Shown: positions 35,105-50,100 of the stretch, in pieces
Layout: every line of letters starts with the position of its first letter
Numbering within the stretch: the stretch's first letter is position 1
Source of the DNA: Plectrocnemia conspersa
Lineage: Eukaryota > Arthropoda > Insecta > Trichoptera > Polycentropodidae
DNA length: 64,000 nucleotides
Assembly: GCA_009617715.1 (NCBI GenBank)
Contig: VTFK01000309.1
Span: 276,571 to 340,570, forward strand
Reading direction: 5' to 3'
Made by a program: the position numbers and the translations under genes
Notes under the pieces: model-generated
Database searches by the model: none
The model's input: only the letters and a program-made list of their open reading frames with translations
What the model was told of the DNA's origin: nothing

Positions 35105-38100
35105 ACAATTTCTTTTTTATATAAAAAATATCACATGGTCCACCATGACATTAATTTTTTATTTCATATAAATCCACTAAATTTACAAGAATCATCAATT
35201 TTGTCATGTTTTTCTGTTTCAATAACGTGTACGGCCTTAAATAATTATCTGCATATATAACATACATATTTACGTGTGTGTGTGTTTATGTAGAAATGTT
35301 AAAAATCGCCTTATTTAAGTACAATGCAGTATAGTTGAAAAATGAAATGCATGAGTGAAGATCTGAAAAAAAACAAGTTTTTTAAATACATGAGAATGTA
35401 TTGTGCATCAGGACTCACACACATAAGCCAATCTCGAGATCTGCCTGATACATTATCGAACCAATTTTTCTGTCTTTACAAAATTATAATACACAACATA
35501 AAAATTATTCTCATATAACATTAATCACATAATAATACCATAAAGTTAAACATAAATTATTTTTTAGATCCACATAAAAAATACACATAAATACATAATA
35601 TATTTCCAATTGAATTTTGATTTGCAAGAATGACTAGAAAAGGAAACGTAAACTACGAATTGGGATGGAAAAAACAATTCGAAAACCGACTACATTGCAA
35701 ACTTATCGTCAATATATAAACGTAAATACTGTTTGAAACGAATCATTATTAATTTGTTTTGTACAAGGTATAAACTTTTTGAAGAAAACGAATAACAATC
35801 GTTAGAGCAATCTATAAATTCGATGAAGATACACAGAAAAATAATATACAATTTACAATACTAACATTTAAAAAAATACTGATGCTAAAACCGAGTGGTA
35901 ACATTTTCACGAAACTAACTTACAATTACAAAAATAAAATATATAGGCCTTCGATCACCGACGATCGATCGCGACAATACTGATGTTAATCACGAACAAC
36001 ACATTCCTGAAATATACATATTACTGACATTAAAGCGAAATAATATTTACATTTAAATAATAATAGAAATGCTTTTTCTTCATCAAATCGCTTTCCGCGG
36101 GGTTGAATATACAGAAACAGATATGTTAGGCACCACGTTTGTAATTCTAACGAGTAAAATACTTATCGTACCGCCCCTAACAAACAACGTTAAGCCCTTA
36201 TGCTACTGAAGAAGTTCAAAGATTGAACGCCGCTTGTGCCTAACAACTTATCAACGAAACCAACATCAAGAAGGGCACTTGAATATTAAGTTTATAGGTA
36301 GAAATATAATAAAATGATACTCCAGCAGCAGAAGGGTGAATTTATTATTTAAAATAAGGAATATTTAAAAAAAAACACTGATTGATATGTTTTACCGCTT
36401 TTGTGAATGTCCCAGGTGTATAAATAAACGCATTGACTTATAGATACGGAATATTAAAAAAAATATGTACGATACTCATAAATTTTTCTTAAAATATATA
36501 CGTAATTTAATTATTAGGGGTTCTCAATAATTTCCAGTCTCATATATATAAAAATAATAAAAATCGCAGAATGTTTTAAACTAAAAATAAATAGTCGACT
36601 TTTGGCATACATTATTACATTAAGTATATTAAGAAATAATAAAACTGTTGTGTTAGCTTTTTTTAGTAAGGAACCACACTATTGAGAACCCGCATTATTA
36701 TTTATAAAAATAGTAAAAAACTCCCGAGAAACCATGGACAGGATCAATAATTTTACAGAGAAATGTAAATTTGGCTTATAACGTTTTTTTATAGATCGAT
36801 TAATGCCATGGCCAGAAGATGTGAGTACAATTTTGATCACATTAAATATATACGTAAATATTTATGCGAAAATTCTCGAACGTTCGAGAGTAAACACCTG
36901 CGAATATATATATATGTAAAAAAAGCATATTAAGTACTCATTGAGAATCGCATCAAAAAATAAAACACTATCGATTTCATCATTAAATACTAAAATGCAG
37001 GCATGTGTTACGAAAAGAATAATTGGAACTAAACACTTTTTTAACTTAGAATTACTCATATAAATATATGAAGTAAACACAAAACCATGAAAGAAAATCC
37101 CACAACATGAATATATAACTATAATGATGTAATAATCACATTTTTCCGATTTATATTCAACTAATGAGTGCTACATAGGTATTTTATGATTAAGCTGAAT
37201 ATTATTGCTATAGATTAACAAAGGCAAAAACAGTTCCGATCAGAGCAAAATAAGATTTTGTTGAAATAATACATCGAGGTTGAATAATATATATGATTAA
37301 ACATGTAAATATGATATAATCTGACATATTCCTGCTGTGTGGTCTTCGTGTGTTAAAAAAAAATTTAGCTATCTTCAGTACAATATCTAAACATACAAAA
37401 AAACTAAACCAAACTTTGTGTAATAACAACTTTGCATGGTGGTGATAATAAGTCAATGAATAACATGTTAGAAAAATAATTTCTAAAAAGTATACTCAGC
37501 ACGTGTGCTTGAATATATGCATGTTTTCGCTGGACTTGAACGCATCTGTTGTGCGAATGTATCCATATATTATATAATATATATACACAATAAAATATAA
37601 CCAAATTAACATTTTTAAACATGTATTAACATGATCAGTGAGAAAAACATAACTATATATGTAATTACAATACAAATTCATAATATCACAATTAGAGTTA
37701 GGTGCCGGTAATAGATTGTACCGAAACGCGGCAGTATAGCTTTCATTTATAGAATTACCCTTCTGTATTAACAATTTGCTTTCTCGTAATTAAATAAAAA
37801 AATGATGAAATTCAAGGCATTACATACACATTTAACGAATTCCAAACATTTCCCTCCTTTAAATTATTATCACTCCATTTACTCTAAAAAAATTTACCGT
37901 ATTTCGTATAAAATATTTATCCTTTATACATCATAGCTATACTACGTACAAACTTTTTTTAATATCAAGGGCACCTTCGATGAATGCTAATCATAATTAT
38001 TGTATATAATTTTATATTCGATACAATAATTTACTGCAATCTTGCATTTCAACTTGATATAAAAATGAAACCGCATACCGTCAACAAACTTTATAAATTA

Positions 38101-38147
38101 TTTTTTTCACTATGCATTTTTTATCCACGTGTAAGTCAGTCATAATT
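35105..38147. other. Convergent 3' region, probable 3' UTR of the P4-ATPase
   Basis: This lies between the stop codons of two converging genes. It is AT-rich but has stretches of higher complexity (about 35640-36300 and 37680-37780). The minus-strand gene's 3' UTR probably covers part of it. Several TTTATT strings offer minus-strand polyadenylation signals, and I cannot choose among them. Open frames here are short and unconvincing. Confidence 0.4.
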
Positions 38148-41100
38148 TTACAAATTAATAGTGTCCAAATCTTGACACGGTGCTCTAGTAGAAGGCTCCA
38201 ATGCAGGCGAACTCGTCTCCGGCTGCTTATCCTTTTCTTTTTCCCTTTCGCGCTCCTTCGCCGCTGTCGATGTGAATTTGCCGCCCAATGATGAAAAGCT
38301 AAAATCAGCGTTCGGCAGCTTGCGCATGATCTTTCCAGACGTGATGAGCCGACCGAAGCCTTCTTGGTGAGCGAACGCATATCCAGAACGCAACGAGCGG
38401 CGTGCTCTTCTGGTCGAAGGCTGTCGTAATGGATCCGTTGACTGTCTAGATCTTACTCTGGCAGCTCGTTGACGCACTCTCAAACGTGCAGCTAATCCTG
38501 GCCGTGTATCGACAACATATAATCTCCAAGCTAACACCGGCACCATAAGAAATATAACCTACAAAAATATATTCGTAATAATTATTAACAATATACTAGG
38601 CAAGAAAAAAAAATCAGAATCGTAGTGACATAAATTTGGTAGTTTTTATTCGTCAAATAGTTTGTTCTTCAAAGCAAATCAATTTAGGCAATTTACTTGT
38701 AAAAAAGACGAAAAATGGTTAAAATGTAAATAAAAGATTTAATGTTTTCTGTTCTTTCAAATTCAAGTGATGATTTTATACGATGCTGAAATAATGTGGA
38801 AGACAATTTTTGCAATGGAGCTCATGAAGAGCTTTCAATTCAGAAGATCTAAAATATAATTTTTCCCGACCACGAGTATTCACAAGTAATGGTTTTTTCG
38901 ATGACCGAATATAATATTTCCTAACTGAAAATTTAAGCATATCAAAGTAAAAATATGAAAAAGCTGACTTTTAGTCTTTGGTCTTCTTATATTCATTTAA
39001 AAATTAAAGAACAATTGAAGCAAAGGCAACTGCTATTTACTTTCGAATAATTGAACTATATTTTAAGCACCAACATGATCAATCAAACCAGATCCACCAC
39101 GGAACATGATGAAAATGGTTACATCTTTTGAAAAGGCTCATATTTCTTGTTTTTTGGAATGCTAAAGAAATCATCCCTATCAATTTTTAAAATATTTATT
39201 TTGTATTTAATTAAAAAAGATTATATTCAGTAATCATTATTAAAATCTTTTAAAGAAATAAGATTTATGTATATTAACAAGAACCAACTAAGCTTTCATT
39301 ACCAGGGAATGCAATTCCAGATGATTTACGATATCTACGAATCCTAAGATTAGTAAACATATTCTCGAAAAATTGCTATTTTTTAATAATCGAATTAATT
39401 TCTGTGCAAATTTTAAATATTCGATACATCTGCACTAGTCACGTTCGGGATCGCTGGATGCTCACAGGTATTAAATAACCTTTTAATGGTACAAAACAAG
39501 TGTATTATGATAGGATATGGTCGAAAGTGTCAGTTTCAAAATGATAATATAGTGACATGAGACATAAACGAATGTCTATTTTTATGGTTGTCAAAATGGA
39601 AGATGTATTTTTCTATTTGAAGAGATTTTATTGAGAAATTAAATATATTTCACCAAAGTTTTGTCTTTTGTTATACCAGATTCCGAAAACAGTCTTAGAT
39701 GCAAAAACGTCTTTCTCTAAAAAAAACATTTTTTGAAAAATTATTATCATTTAAAAAGTTAAATAATTTACAACTATAGTCTATTTATTTTCAAGAATCA
39801 GTGCGCAAGAACATTGTTTAACGCGTAATCATAACATGCTTTTAAATTTCTGCCCTGTGATTGGTCGTTCGCCGTAAGATCAATCGTTTCATTGAGAATG
39901 ACCAATCACAAGGCAGAAATTTAAGAGCACATTTTGATTACGCGTTAAACAATGTTCTTGCGCACTGACTCTTGAAAATAAATAGACTATAGGTAAAAAT
40001 ACAAAATTTATTAACAATTCTTCACAATATAAGATTAAAAATAAGTTTTTATGAAATTTAAATCAGAGAGACTTTTTTGCATTTATGCTTTTTATATATT
40101 AAAATACTAGACTCACAGTTAATACGCTCGTAAACCAAAATGTAGCTTGACCCATTGCAACCGTCAACGATCCAACATAAGGTCCACCGATAACGTAATT
40201 GTAAAAATAATCAAGGACGAAATACGACAGCAATGAACCCCAGATCATAATGTGATTAAAAACCGTCCAATACGTTGTATCTAAAGCAATCTATTCACAA
40301 CAAATAAAAATCATAAATCATTAAATATAAAATAATATGTACATACAATAAGATAAACATGAGCATACTTGTGTGGTATTATCCAAAACGAGTATTGTAG
40401 CGACCACACTCCCGAGTAACATGTGATCAGATAAGATTCTGCCATCAGGCGCCAAACCGTCCTTATAAGTACCTATTTAAAAAAAATATGAATTAAACTC
40501 CAAACAGTAATAAATTAAAACGTTAATAAAACAATAACGTACCGTAAGGTAAAAGAAAAAGAACCAAAGATGTATAACACCCGTGTAATGCACTTTTCAT
40601 GAATTCAGTCTTATTAAATAGTGAACTAGTTAATCCCGGTGTATACAACTTTGGATATAACAACGAATTTTTATCTGAAACGTCCTGTTCGAACACGCCG
40701 AGCGCCAACACAGGCAGCGAAGTGTAGAATAAGTTATATACAGAGATAAACATCGGATCGAACACAGTCTACAATAATTTAAAAAAACATATAGTAAGAA
40801 ATGTTATTTCATTATGAGCAACTAAGATTTCTGTCGATTACCTGGGCACTGAAACCGCAAAAGAACGCAAACCAAAAATGACACAGCGTGAACGCAAAGT
40901 TTTTATAGAAGAAGTAACTTAAGAATTTGCACATCCTGTAGTAAGACCAACGTCCGTGCACGAGCAGCAAGCGTTCTAAAAATTTGAATTGTGCTATTGA
41001 ATAATCGCTCGCTAGTACAGCTTGAAGGCCTTCCTGTCCAGATATGCCGACGCCTATGTGCGCAGCTAAAAGTACAGTAAAGAAAATCAGTATTTATATA

Positions 41101-44100
41101 CATAAATAAATAAATCACATATTTTTGCAATAGTACCCTTGATCATTGATACGTCATTGGCTCCGTCTCCGATGGCCAACGTCACAGCTTTCTTGTTCTT
41201 TTTGATCATTTCCACAACCATAGCCTTCTGCAACGGAGTCACACGACAACATATCACAGAGCGACAGTGCATCGTGAGATCCAAGAATCTAAAGTGAATC
41301 GAAATAATAAATAATACACCTATTCAACCAAAAAATACTACGATATAATATCATACTTTTGCTCTAGCTGTGGATGTAGACAGTGCACGAGTGAATGTCC
41401 ATTAATGACAATAGCAAATCCGTTCCCTTCTTCGCTCAAAGGATCTGAATTGTCTGGATTTGCACCAGAATAATTATACTCCGTACTGTTAATAACAAAA
41501 ATCCAATTGATACAAAATTGTATTTAAAATTTGATTATATGTTAAAATAATTTGGAATTTATATATTTTGGCGAATAGAGCACAAAAATAGCGAAAACGA
41601 TTGTTTTAAGCATCTTTTTACATCCATGTAAAGCGCAAAGAACAACGTTCTAATAATTTAAAAGTAATTCTTTATTATAATATTCTAGTTCAAAAAGCTC
41701 AGATTACTGATATTGTTTTATTATTTAATTAAAAATGATTCATGAATATATAAATGAGTGCTTTTTTCTAAAATTTAATATTAAATATTAAAAAGCAAAT
41801 AAAGCATAATCATATAAATAAAATAATACAAATTACTTAATAGTAAATTGAAGGAAAAATATAAATGTTACCTAATGTTATTACAGACAATAATAAAATG
41901 AACCAAATCCAGAATCACAATATACGTAGAGGCAGAGCGATTTCTTAGCAATCACCTTATAAAATACACATAAATGAATTGTAGGTTAGAGAGAGAAAGA
42001 GCGTACCATAAAATAGGTATAAAAGCAGAATAAAAACAACAATAATATCTCGATACACCAATGTTTGTCGTTGATGGAAAAATGACACATTTTTTTGTTA
42101 ATTTAGATACAAAAGCATTTTTAACACTGTATACCACACTAACTACGACCCAAAATTAGTTTTATTTTATTTTGCACATTTTAATATCTATAAGTTCTTT
42201 AAAAGTGTGCTTACAATGTACATATACGTTTTTATATTCTAAAACATCAATCACTTCAAAGCGTCCAGTTTTAATACCGAAAACCTTCAAGGATATAGTT
42301 AAGCGTCAGTCGTAAATAAAACGTAATGCAATAACGATGAGTGCTTTCAAATTATCATAAGGAAAGGCGGTTAAGTATTATTTAAAAATATACGGATAAA
42401 ATACAGAACAAACACAAAGTTTCGTTTTGGCAAGGCTCGCAGAAAGGGAGTAAAAACGGGATAAAATGAGCTCTTTGTCTCTCTACCTTGTCGACTGTGA
42501 GACTGGTTGTTCAATATTATTTTCCCACCTAAACGTCACAATTGATATCGCAGGTGCGGTATTCACTTTGACGCTAGCGTCCCTTTGCGTCTCTATATCG
42601 CTATGAATTATACTAGAATCGTCCGGTTTGGCCGGCTGATGGACCGCGTTCGATGTACTGACGCCGTTACCATTTTCGTTCGTGGTGGAGGCATGATTGT
42701 TGGACGTAGCGGGACCTTGGAAAGAAAATAAACATGACCAATAACAAGATTACATCTTGGACTTATACTAGTTATTCATATACATACCATGGGGTTGAAA
42801 GGTGTTTACTACTCTAATAGAATCTCTGAATTTGTCCAACTGCTGTTCGACGTCTTCGTGTGTTATTCCATCGACGACGAACACTTCAACCATTTCGTCT
42901 GTTAATAATTGGCAAGAATATCCAATATTTATGGCAGTCTCTGTAATAATAATTGAAATATAATCGAGATCTTCGGTTGATAAAACAGAAATTAAATTAC
43001 CTTGTTTATCACCAGTCAATACCCAAATTTTAATACCAGCCATTCCTAAATTAGCTATCGTCCTTGGGACGCCATCTTGTAATTTATCCTCTATTGCAGT
43101 AACTCCTGTATATAGAAACATTTTAAATGTATTCTGAAAAATACATATATTTTTATGACTTAGTACAAACCAATAAGGATCAAATCTCTTTCGATCTCTT
43201 CATAAATAGCATCCAATTGATCATCTCTATCCTGCAGCGCCAGCGCGGCTTGTTGATGCCGATGTTTCCAATCAGCAAAATAAGCTTCTTCTAACGGTCT
43301 CCAAGCCAAAACCAAAGTTCTAAGTCCTTCGCCAGCAAATTTCTATAAACACCGAATAGCACATTATGTATCGCCATTTTATATGAAATAGCTAGATTAT
43401 TAATATTAATTTTACTCACATTTAAATGCTCTAGTGTAGTAGCTTTAATCTGATCCTGGTCTGATCTTAACCTCTCATAAATTACGTTATCTGCTCCTTT
43501 CGTGTATAACCTGAGTTGGCCGTCTTTTCTCAAGATGACGGACATTCGTTTCCGAAAATTGTTAAAATCCAAAATACACAATAATTCGTATACTTCAGTT
43601 TGACCCATCACTTCAATTGTTATGCTATTAGGAGATCTTTCTTTAAATACAAATCCAAAGTTTCTCGCTGCTGATACGAGAGCAGCTTCATCAGGCGATT
43701 GAGCCTAAATATTAATATAAAATAAATAAATAATATAAGGTACAACAAACATTTACTTATAACGTACCTGATATTCGAGTCTACCGTTCTTCTCATCTGG
43801 CATGACTGTATGGCACAGAGCGAGCAGACTAAAAAATATATGTGATTCTTTATCGCCTCTTTTGACTGATTCCAATAATGTTTTATCGTAGAACTTAAAG
43901 TCCGTCTCATAATCAGGATTAAAAGAAAAGTCTATTGGCTCAGTGGTCTGCAAAAGCATAACGTTTTTTTAATATGCATAAATTGTTTAGATATATACTT
44001 CATTACAATCAAGCTCTTTAATTTATTTTATAAGTTCAAAAATGCAAAATGATGCTGAACATATATAAAAAAAATTCAATGATAATAACATTGGTGCATA

Positions 44101-47100
44101 CATTGCCATTAGAGGTAGTATTTTGTGTATTAGGTGACTGTGGTATATATGTGGGATTGGCGTGCGAATGCAAACCCGGGGTGCTACGCCCCTGGTCAAC
44201 TTCGGTCTCCAGTAATGCCGCCGAACTGGTGTTCAAGCCGATCATGCTGTCCTTGGTAATGTCCCGTCGGCGGTTAATGCCCGTGCTATTATAGGCAGTT
44301 TTTAATCCTACCCTTAAGTTGCTTTTTACAGTGGTCCCGACTGCCTGGACGTGCATGGACATCAATAAAAAAAGAAAACAAAGAAAAAAAATAATATAAA
44401 CATGCAAGTGAAACTACTCAATCTTGAAACATAATAAAAAAAAATACACATTGTCCATAATGGGAATTGTATGTTGTTCACGCTGATGATGCAATTGCTA
44501 ACAATGCAAGCAGAGATCGTGTTCTTTTGTGATAACGTAATGATATTAATGAATATGAATTGTTTGCTCTTTCTAGCCTTGCATCAATTATTCAGATCGT
44601 TTTGTCAAATTTTGTTGCTTCAAGATATAATTCCACAACGGAAAATGTATACATGCTTATAATATATAATGTGCATTGCTTTTAAATTCGCATTTATATT
44701 GGCTGTTTAAAAATGCTTGAATTTTAATGGCATACTATCATAGTACCCATTAAAAAAATCAATCTAAACCTAACCTAACATACAATTAGTCGTACATGTA
44801 AGACAAATTTAACATCTGACCTAACTTAACCGATAATATAGTTATGATAAAGCAACTGTACATAGATATAAGATAGACATTTTATTTTACCAAGTGTTGA
44901 CAGTGTCATTTTAAACTTTTAACGACTTTTTATAAATTTAGAAAATATACTTAAAAAATATAGCTTTTACTTTCTCGTCATTTTGTGTGCTCTATATACA
45001 TATAAGGCGGAACCTCGACTTACGAGTATTTCGAGATATGAGCAAACATTGTGTAACTTAATAAAAAAAACTATCATTAATTTATGTAGTATGTATTTCT
45101 CATTTCAATTGTCATTAATCCATTTAAATTTTCCCCATTGTAATGAATTAATGGCATTTCAATTAATTTCAATAAAGAATATTAATTTAACATACGAGTA
45201 ATTTGAGTTACGAGCTCCATTACGGAACGAATTAAACTCTTAAGTCAAGGCACCACTGTATATTTTTTTGAAAAAATAAAAAAACTATCAAAAATTAGAG
45301 AACTTTTTGAACAATCTTATATATTTGTCGAGAAAAAATATGCAATGTACACTACGGACAACATATTCATAAAATCTAGTTATTTCAATACAAAGAAAAA
45401 TCCATGCAAATATTGTCTATAATAAAATTCAATCAATCAGTAAATCGCAAAAATCACCACTGTAAAACAAACACAATAAAAAAAATTAAAAACTCTGTTC
45501 TCAAAACTTATCTAATCATATACATACATATAAGAAATGCAGAAATGACCTACAAGAACATAATAATCATCAACTGTGTTAAGTCAAATGTGCAGAAAAT
45601 GCAAACGTAAATCTATTTACATGTCATACACCTCAACCCGTTGAAAAATACAATGATTTATTTTAATACCTCATTCACTTCCACGACATCGCCAGTGTTG
45701 GGATCTATAATGTCTCCGTAACACTGCCCAGCTATAGAACACTTGTTAAACGTCATAATGTTCTGCGTTAACGTTCCTGTTTTATCGGAAAATATGTACT
45801 GAATTTGACCTATAAATATAATTACAGATGATATACTCCATCAACAATTTAAGACTCACCTAATTCCTCGTTTAAGCAATAAACTATTAAGGACTCACCT
45901 AATTCCTCGTTTAAGGTCGTAGTCCTCGCTTTAGCAGCAGTACCCGTTTTCTCATAATACATCTTTTCGTCCCAATTTATAAGAAAACTCTGAGCGAATC
46001 TAATGACCTATGAATATAATTTAATATTAATAAAAGTTATAAAATAGACATGTAGTTTAAAAATAAATAAATACCTCAACCGAGACGTAGAGCGATATTG
46101 GTACGACAGTATTCATCACAATGGCGTAAGAGAAGAACACTAAAAGTGCTATTACAACGGAACCGCCGACAGGCTCCGAAGGCACCAGCCTATCCCAAGG
46201 CAGATACACTTGAAAGCTCTTACCGATTATATACTCCCATATTCCACACGCCACCATGCAGAACACGCATATCGATAACAGAAAGAAGACGATCTGCGGA
46301 AAGTGAAATTAATATAATATTCAGAATAAGAATATCTATCGTCAATAGCAAATAACGTACTCCTATGATGAGGAAGTTCAACAATCTATCTATGCTAGTC
46401 CTCTTGAATTTGGTCTTGCCGCTGTTCTGCATCAGTTTTGTGTCTTTTCCGGCGAATATGACAACGCCATAACACCAAGACGTGTTACGCAAGACACAGC
46501 CTCTCAGTAAAATTTTATCGTTGTCCAATGAGTATTGCTTTCCTCGCCAAGTCAGAGCGCCTGAACAAATTAATAAGTACAATTGCCTTGTCTTTATATC
46601 TTGTTAAACCAATCGGGGAGTGCATACCATCGAATTTGTTGAGTAAATTGTTGGGCACTTCGCAGGCTATTTCGCCGTCGAATCCACCAATCAATGAATC
46701 GTCTTGGCCCAACTCGGCCGTTTCGACCAAACATTGTCTGCACTTCAAATTGGTCTCTCTGAAAAATCAGTTTCAATCAAGAGCGATTCAAAAGTGAAAC
46801 TGCACAAAGAGGCAGTTTACAAACCCGTCTAGCTCTGCAGTTTCGATGTAGCATAAACCATTGGGCTCGCTGGTGGACAGCAGAAGAATATCCGCTGCCA
46901 CAAACTGGTCGTTCTCCATCCGAATGACATCGCCGACTTGTACGGTCGCCCATTTTTCATCGACAAGCTTCCCGTTCCGCAAAGCCTTCGATCTTCTATT
47001 GTTCACTTGTGAATCGCTTTGATGTCGTTGCTACACAAAAGCATTATTAGTTTACAAATATTAAGCAAAAAATCAAAAATAGAACTTACAAAATCGTCAT

Positions 47101-50100
47101 AGGCGTCCTTCACAGCCGTCAGCGCCAATACCCCGATGAGAGGGATTGCCGTCGTTATAGGCGTCAAACTGGATATGGCCGGAATGAGCTGGAGCACCAA
47201 AAGGCACAGAAAGTAGAAATTGGCGAGCCTCTGAAACTGCTCGAGCAGATTGAACGGCAGGAAAGTAATGAGAGAATACTTGGAGGTTTTGATATAGTTG
47301 CTCTGTAAAACAAATTGAAAATGAAGATGAATTAAAAATTTATTAGCGGAAAAAACAGAGATATTAATATATATAAAAAAAAATATTTTTTGTTTTTTTT
47401 TTTGGATAAATAGATAGTGACAATGAGTTACTGAATTAAATTTCGATATCAGACATCTTTAAATATTTTAATTTTTTACATAAAGTCAGCTCATAATAGA
47501 TATTGTAATAGGCTGATCAAAATATATTAAACCAAGATGTAAGTTACGTTTGATCTAATATATTTTCTATCTAGTAATATATGACAAAGTATTATATTTC
47601 TAAAAGGAACAAGTTTCCAGTAATAACAAAACAAAAACATTCAAAGTTTCAGACAAGTTTGACAATAACAATATTTAAATTTAAGGGATTATATAATAGG
47701 TCAGTCAAAATAGTATAACTACAATAAATTTTGAGATATCCAAGAAATGCGATTTGTTTTATCTAATATGTATTCTGAAATAAGTTTAATCATAAACAAC
47801 TTCAGACCTTAGTGGAAAATTCGTATTAGTCAATAACAACTAAAATGACCCATCATACACTTATTCAGAGTATGTAACCATCCCTCAGCTTAACAGCATA
47901 TTAAAATATTAAATTTGTTTTTGTAGTTAGTAAAATGGAAAGATTAAAAGTAAATATTCTACATGTAATTTTTGTGAATTAAAACTGGATCAAAACTATA
48001 TGTATTATGATAGTATGTAGTTGAAAATATATGCAAAGTGTATAGCGAAAAAACTATAACTGTACAGAATTAATTTAGAGAAATTTCATTCTGGTGATAT
48101 GTCATTAAAAAATGAAACAATTTTTATATTGAGTTTGAGTTTTAATAGTTAATTAGAAATCACAAAAAATACATTATCTTAGTAATTTATAATCACTTTT
48201 CAGTTTACAATTATTTATTAGGAAACTATAATAAATCAACCCAAAAACACTAGGATTTACTTTTACACCAATAAATTAGCATAAGAAATATTTAAAACGT
48301 TTTATAAGAGAAAAATATACACAAGATACTTAGTTTAACGTTAAATTAGCTTATATCAAACAAATTTAATTAGATACTTAAAACTATTGGAATTAGAGTT
48401 ACAACATATCTTATTTAAACAGGAATATTTTTATTTTATTTTGTCGTAGTCTTGAGATTAATGGGTTATTAAATAGTTGTGCGTTATTACATTTATTTTT
48501 AGTTATTATAGATAAAATAGATATTTATATTTATTATATTTATCATAAGGGCGTAACTTACATTATCTAATAATATATAATTATTAAAACTCCTAATTCA
48601 TGTTTTTAAAAAAAAATAGTTGGTTGAGAGTTTTATAATATTAGTTCGCCCTTAATATTTTGAAAGGCGCAAATAACCTCTAAATCAATTATCTCGAAAC
48701 ATGTTTTGTTGAATTTCAAAAAATAATGAAAAATATTAGATTGCTAGAATTTCACTAAGAAATAAAAAGAAGATGTGCGAATAGTCCAGAAGGAATAAAA
48801 ATTAGACAATTGAAGATTGATGCAGTTTTTTAGACTGATGAATCAAATTTCGAAATTTATTGAGTAAAATAGAGTATTTGTAAGAAGAAAAGTCAGTAAA
48901 TAAATTAGTTTTTATTATACTGTCACATCTATAACAGTGATAGTTTAGTTGTGTAGGGTTATTTTTCATGGAAAGCTTCTAAAAGTATTTTAGAAACTAC
49001 CAATTGAATCATGTGTTATATTCTAGTAGAACAACGATCCTAAACATGCTATTAAGTTGTGCCGAGGCTGTTTAAAAATGAAAGTAGTATTAAAAAATAT
49101 TATTCAGCCACCAATACGAATACGAAAAATCCATCAGCACTCAATGAACTCCAAAAAAGATCTGTATGAATTCCTACAAAATGAGTGGATAAACACATCA
49201 AAACTTAGTTGTGCCAAGAATCGTTAAAGCTACACTATTCAATAAGAGTGGATTTTTCGATGAATTTGTTTGTAATTTTGAGTTTATTAATAAATACATA
49301 GATATTTTTATTTCTTTGTCTAATTAATATGTAAAATTTTATTTTCGTTTTCATAGATATAAATAAAATGAAAAGCTAGATACCAGAGATACAAATTATA
49401 TCCTAATCCATATCTCACTAAAAAGACGTGTATATTTTAAGTGTATTTATATTTTTAAATTGTTTAAAACTGTACATTTTCAAAGCATTAGGTAACAAAA
49501 TTTAATCCAAAAAGTCCCTAATGACATAACTATAAAAACATAACTGATTACGAAATAGCATAATTTATCAAATAATTGTTTACTTATGTATTTCTATTTC
49601 TAAAATAACTGGTTACTTAGGACCATTCAAAATTAAGATTTAATTTGCTGCATAAACCTATTGGAAAATATATTTATAGTTCGTTGTAAACACAAGCAAG
49701 CGTTTACGTTTTTTTATCTTTTATTGTAATACAGTGATCCTTGACTTGATCCTTGACCAGAGCTCGTAACTCAAATTACTCGTATGTCAAATAAATTTTC
49801 CCCATTGAAATAAATTGAAATACCATTAATCCATTGAAATGGATTATTGGCAATTGAAAGTATTTTTTTTAAGTTAAGCAGTTGTTCGTACATCGAGTCA
49901 TATCTAAAAAAATGCTCGTATCTCGAAATATTCGTAAGTGAAAGTTCCACTGTACTAGTGAAGTAAAATTACAGACACTAGCTCAATGTGACAAGAGGTA
50001 CCAATAAAAGCTAGATTATTTATTGACACCCATCAATTTGATGGGCGTCATTAAAAATAGGTATATAGGTAGTGATTTGATTTCAAAAATAAGAAGTTTC

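Noticed and set aside
42490..42528. P4-ATPase ending at the TAG after exon 16 (frame [14 protein letters not shown] stop)
   Set aside because: The donor AG|GTGGGA at 42529 joins in phase to exon 17, and the conserved hinge and membrane domains follow in seven more exons. Reading through would lose essential domains.
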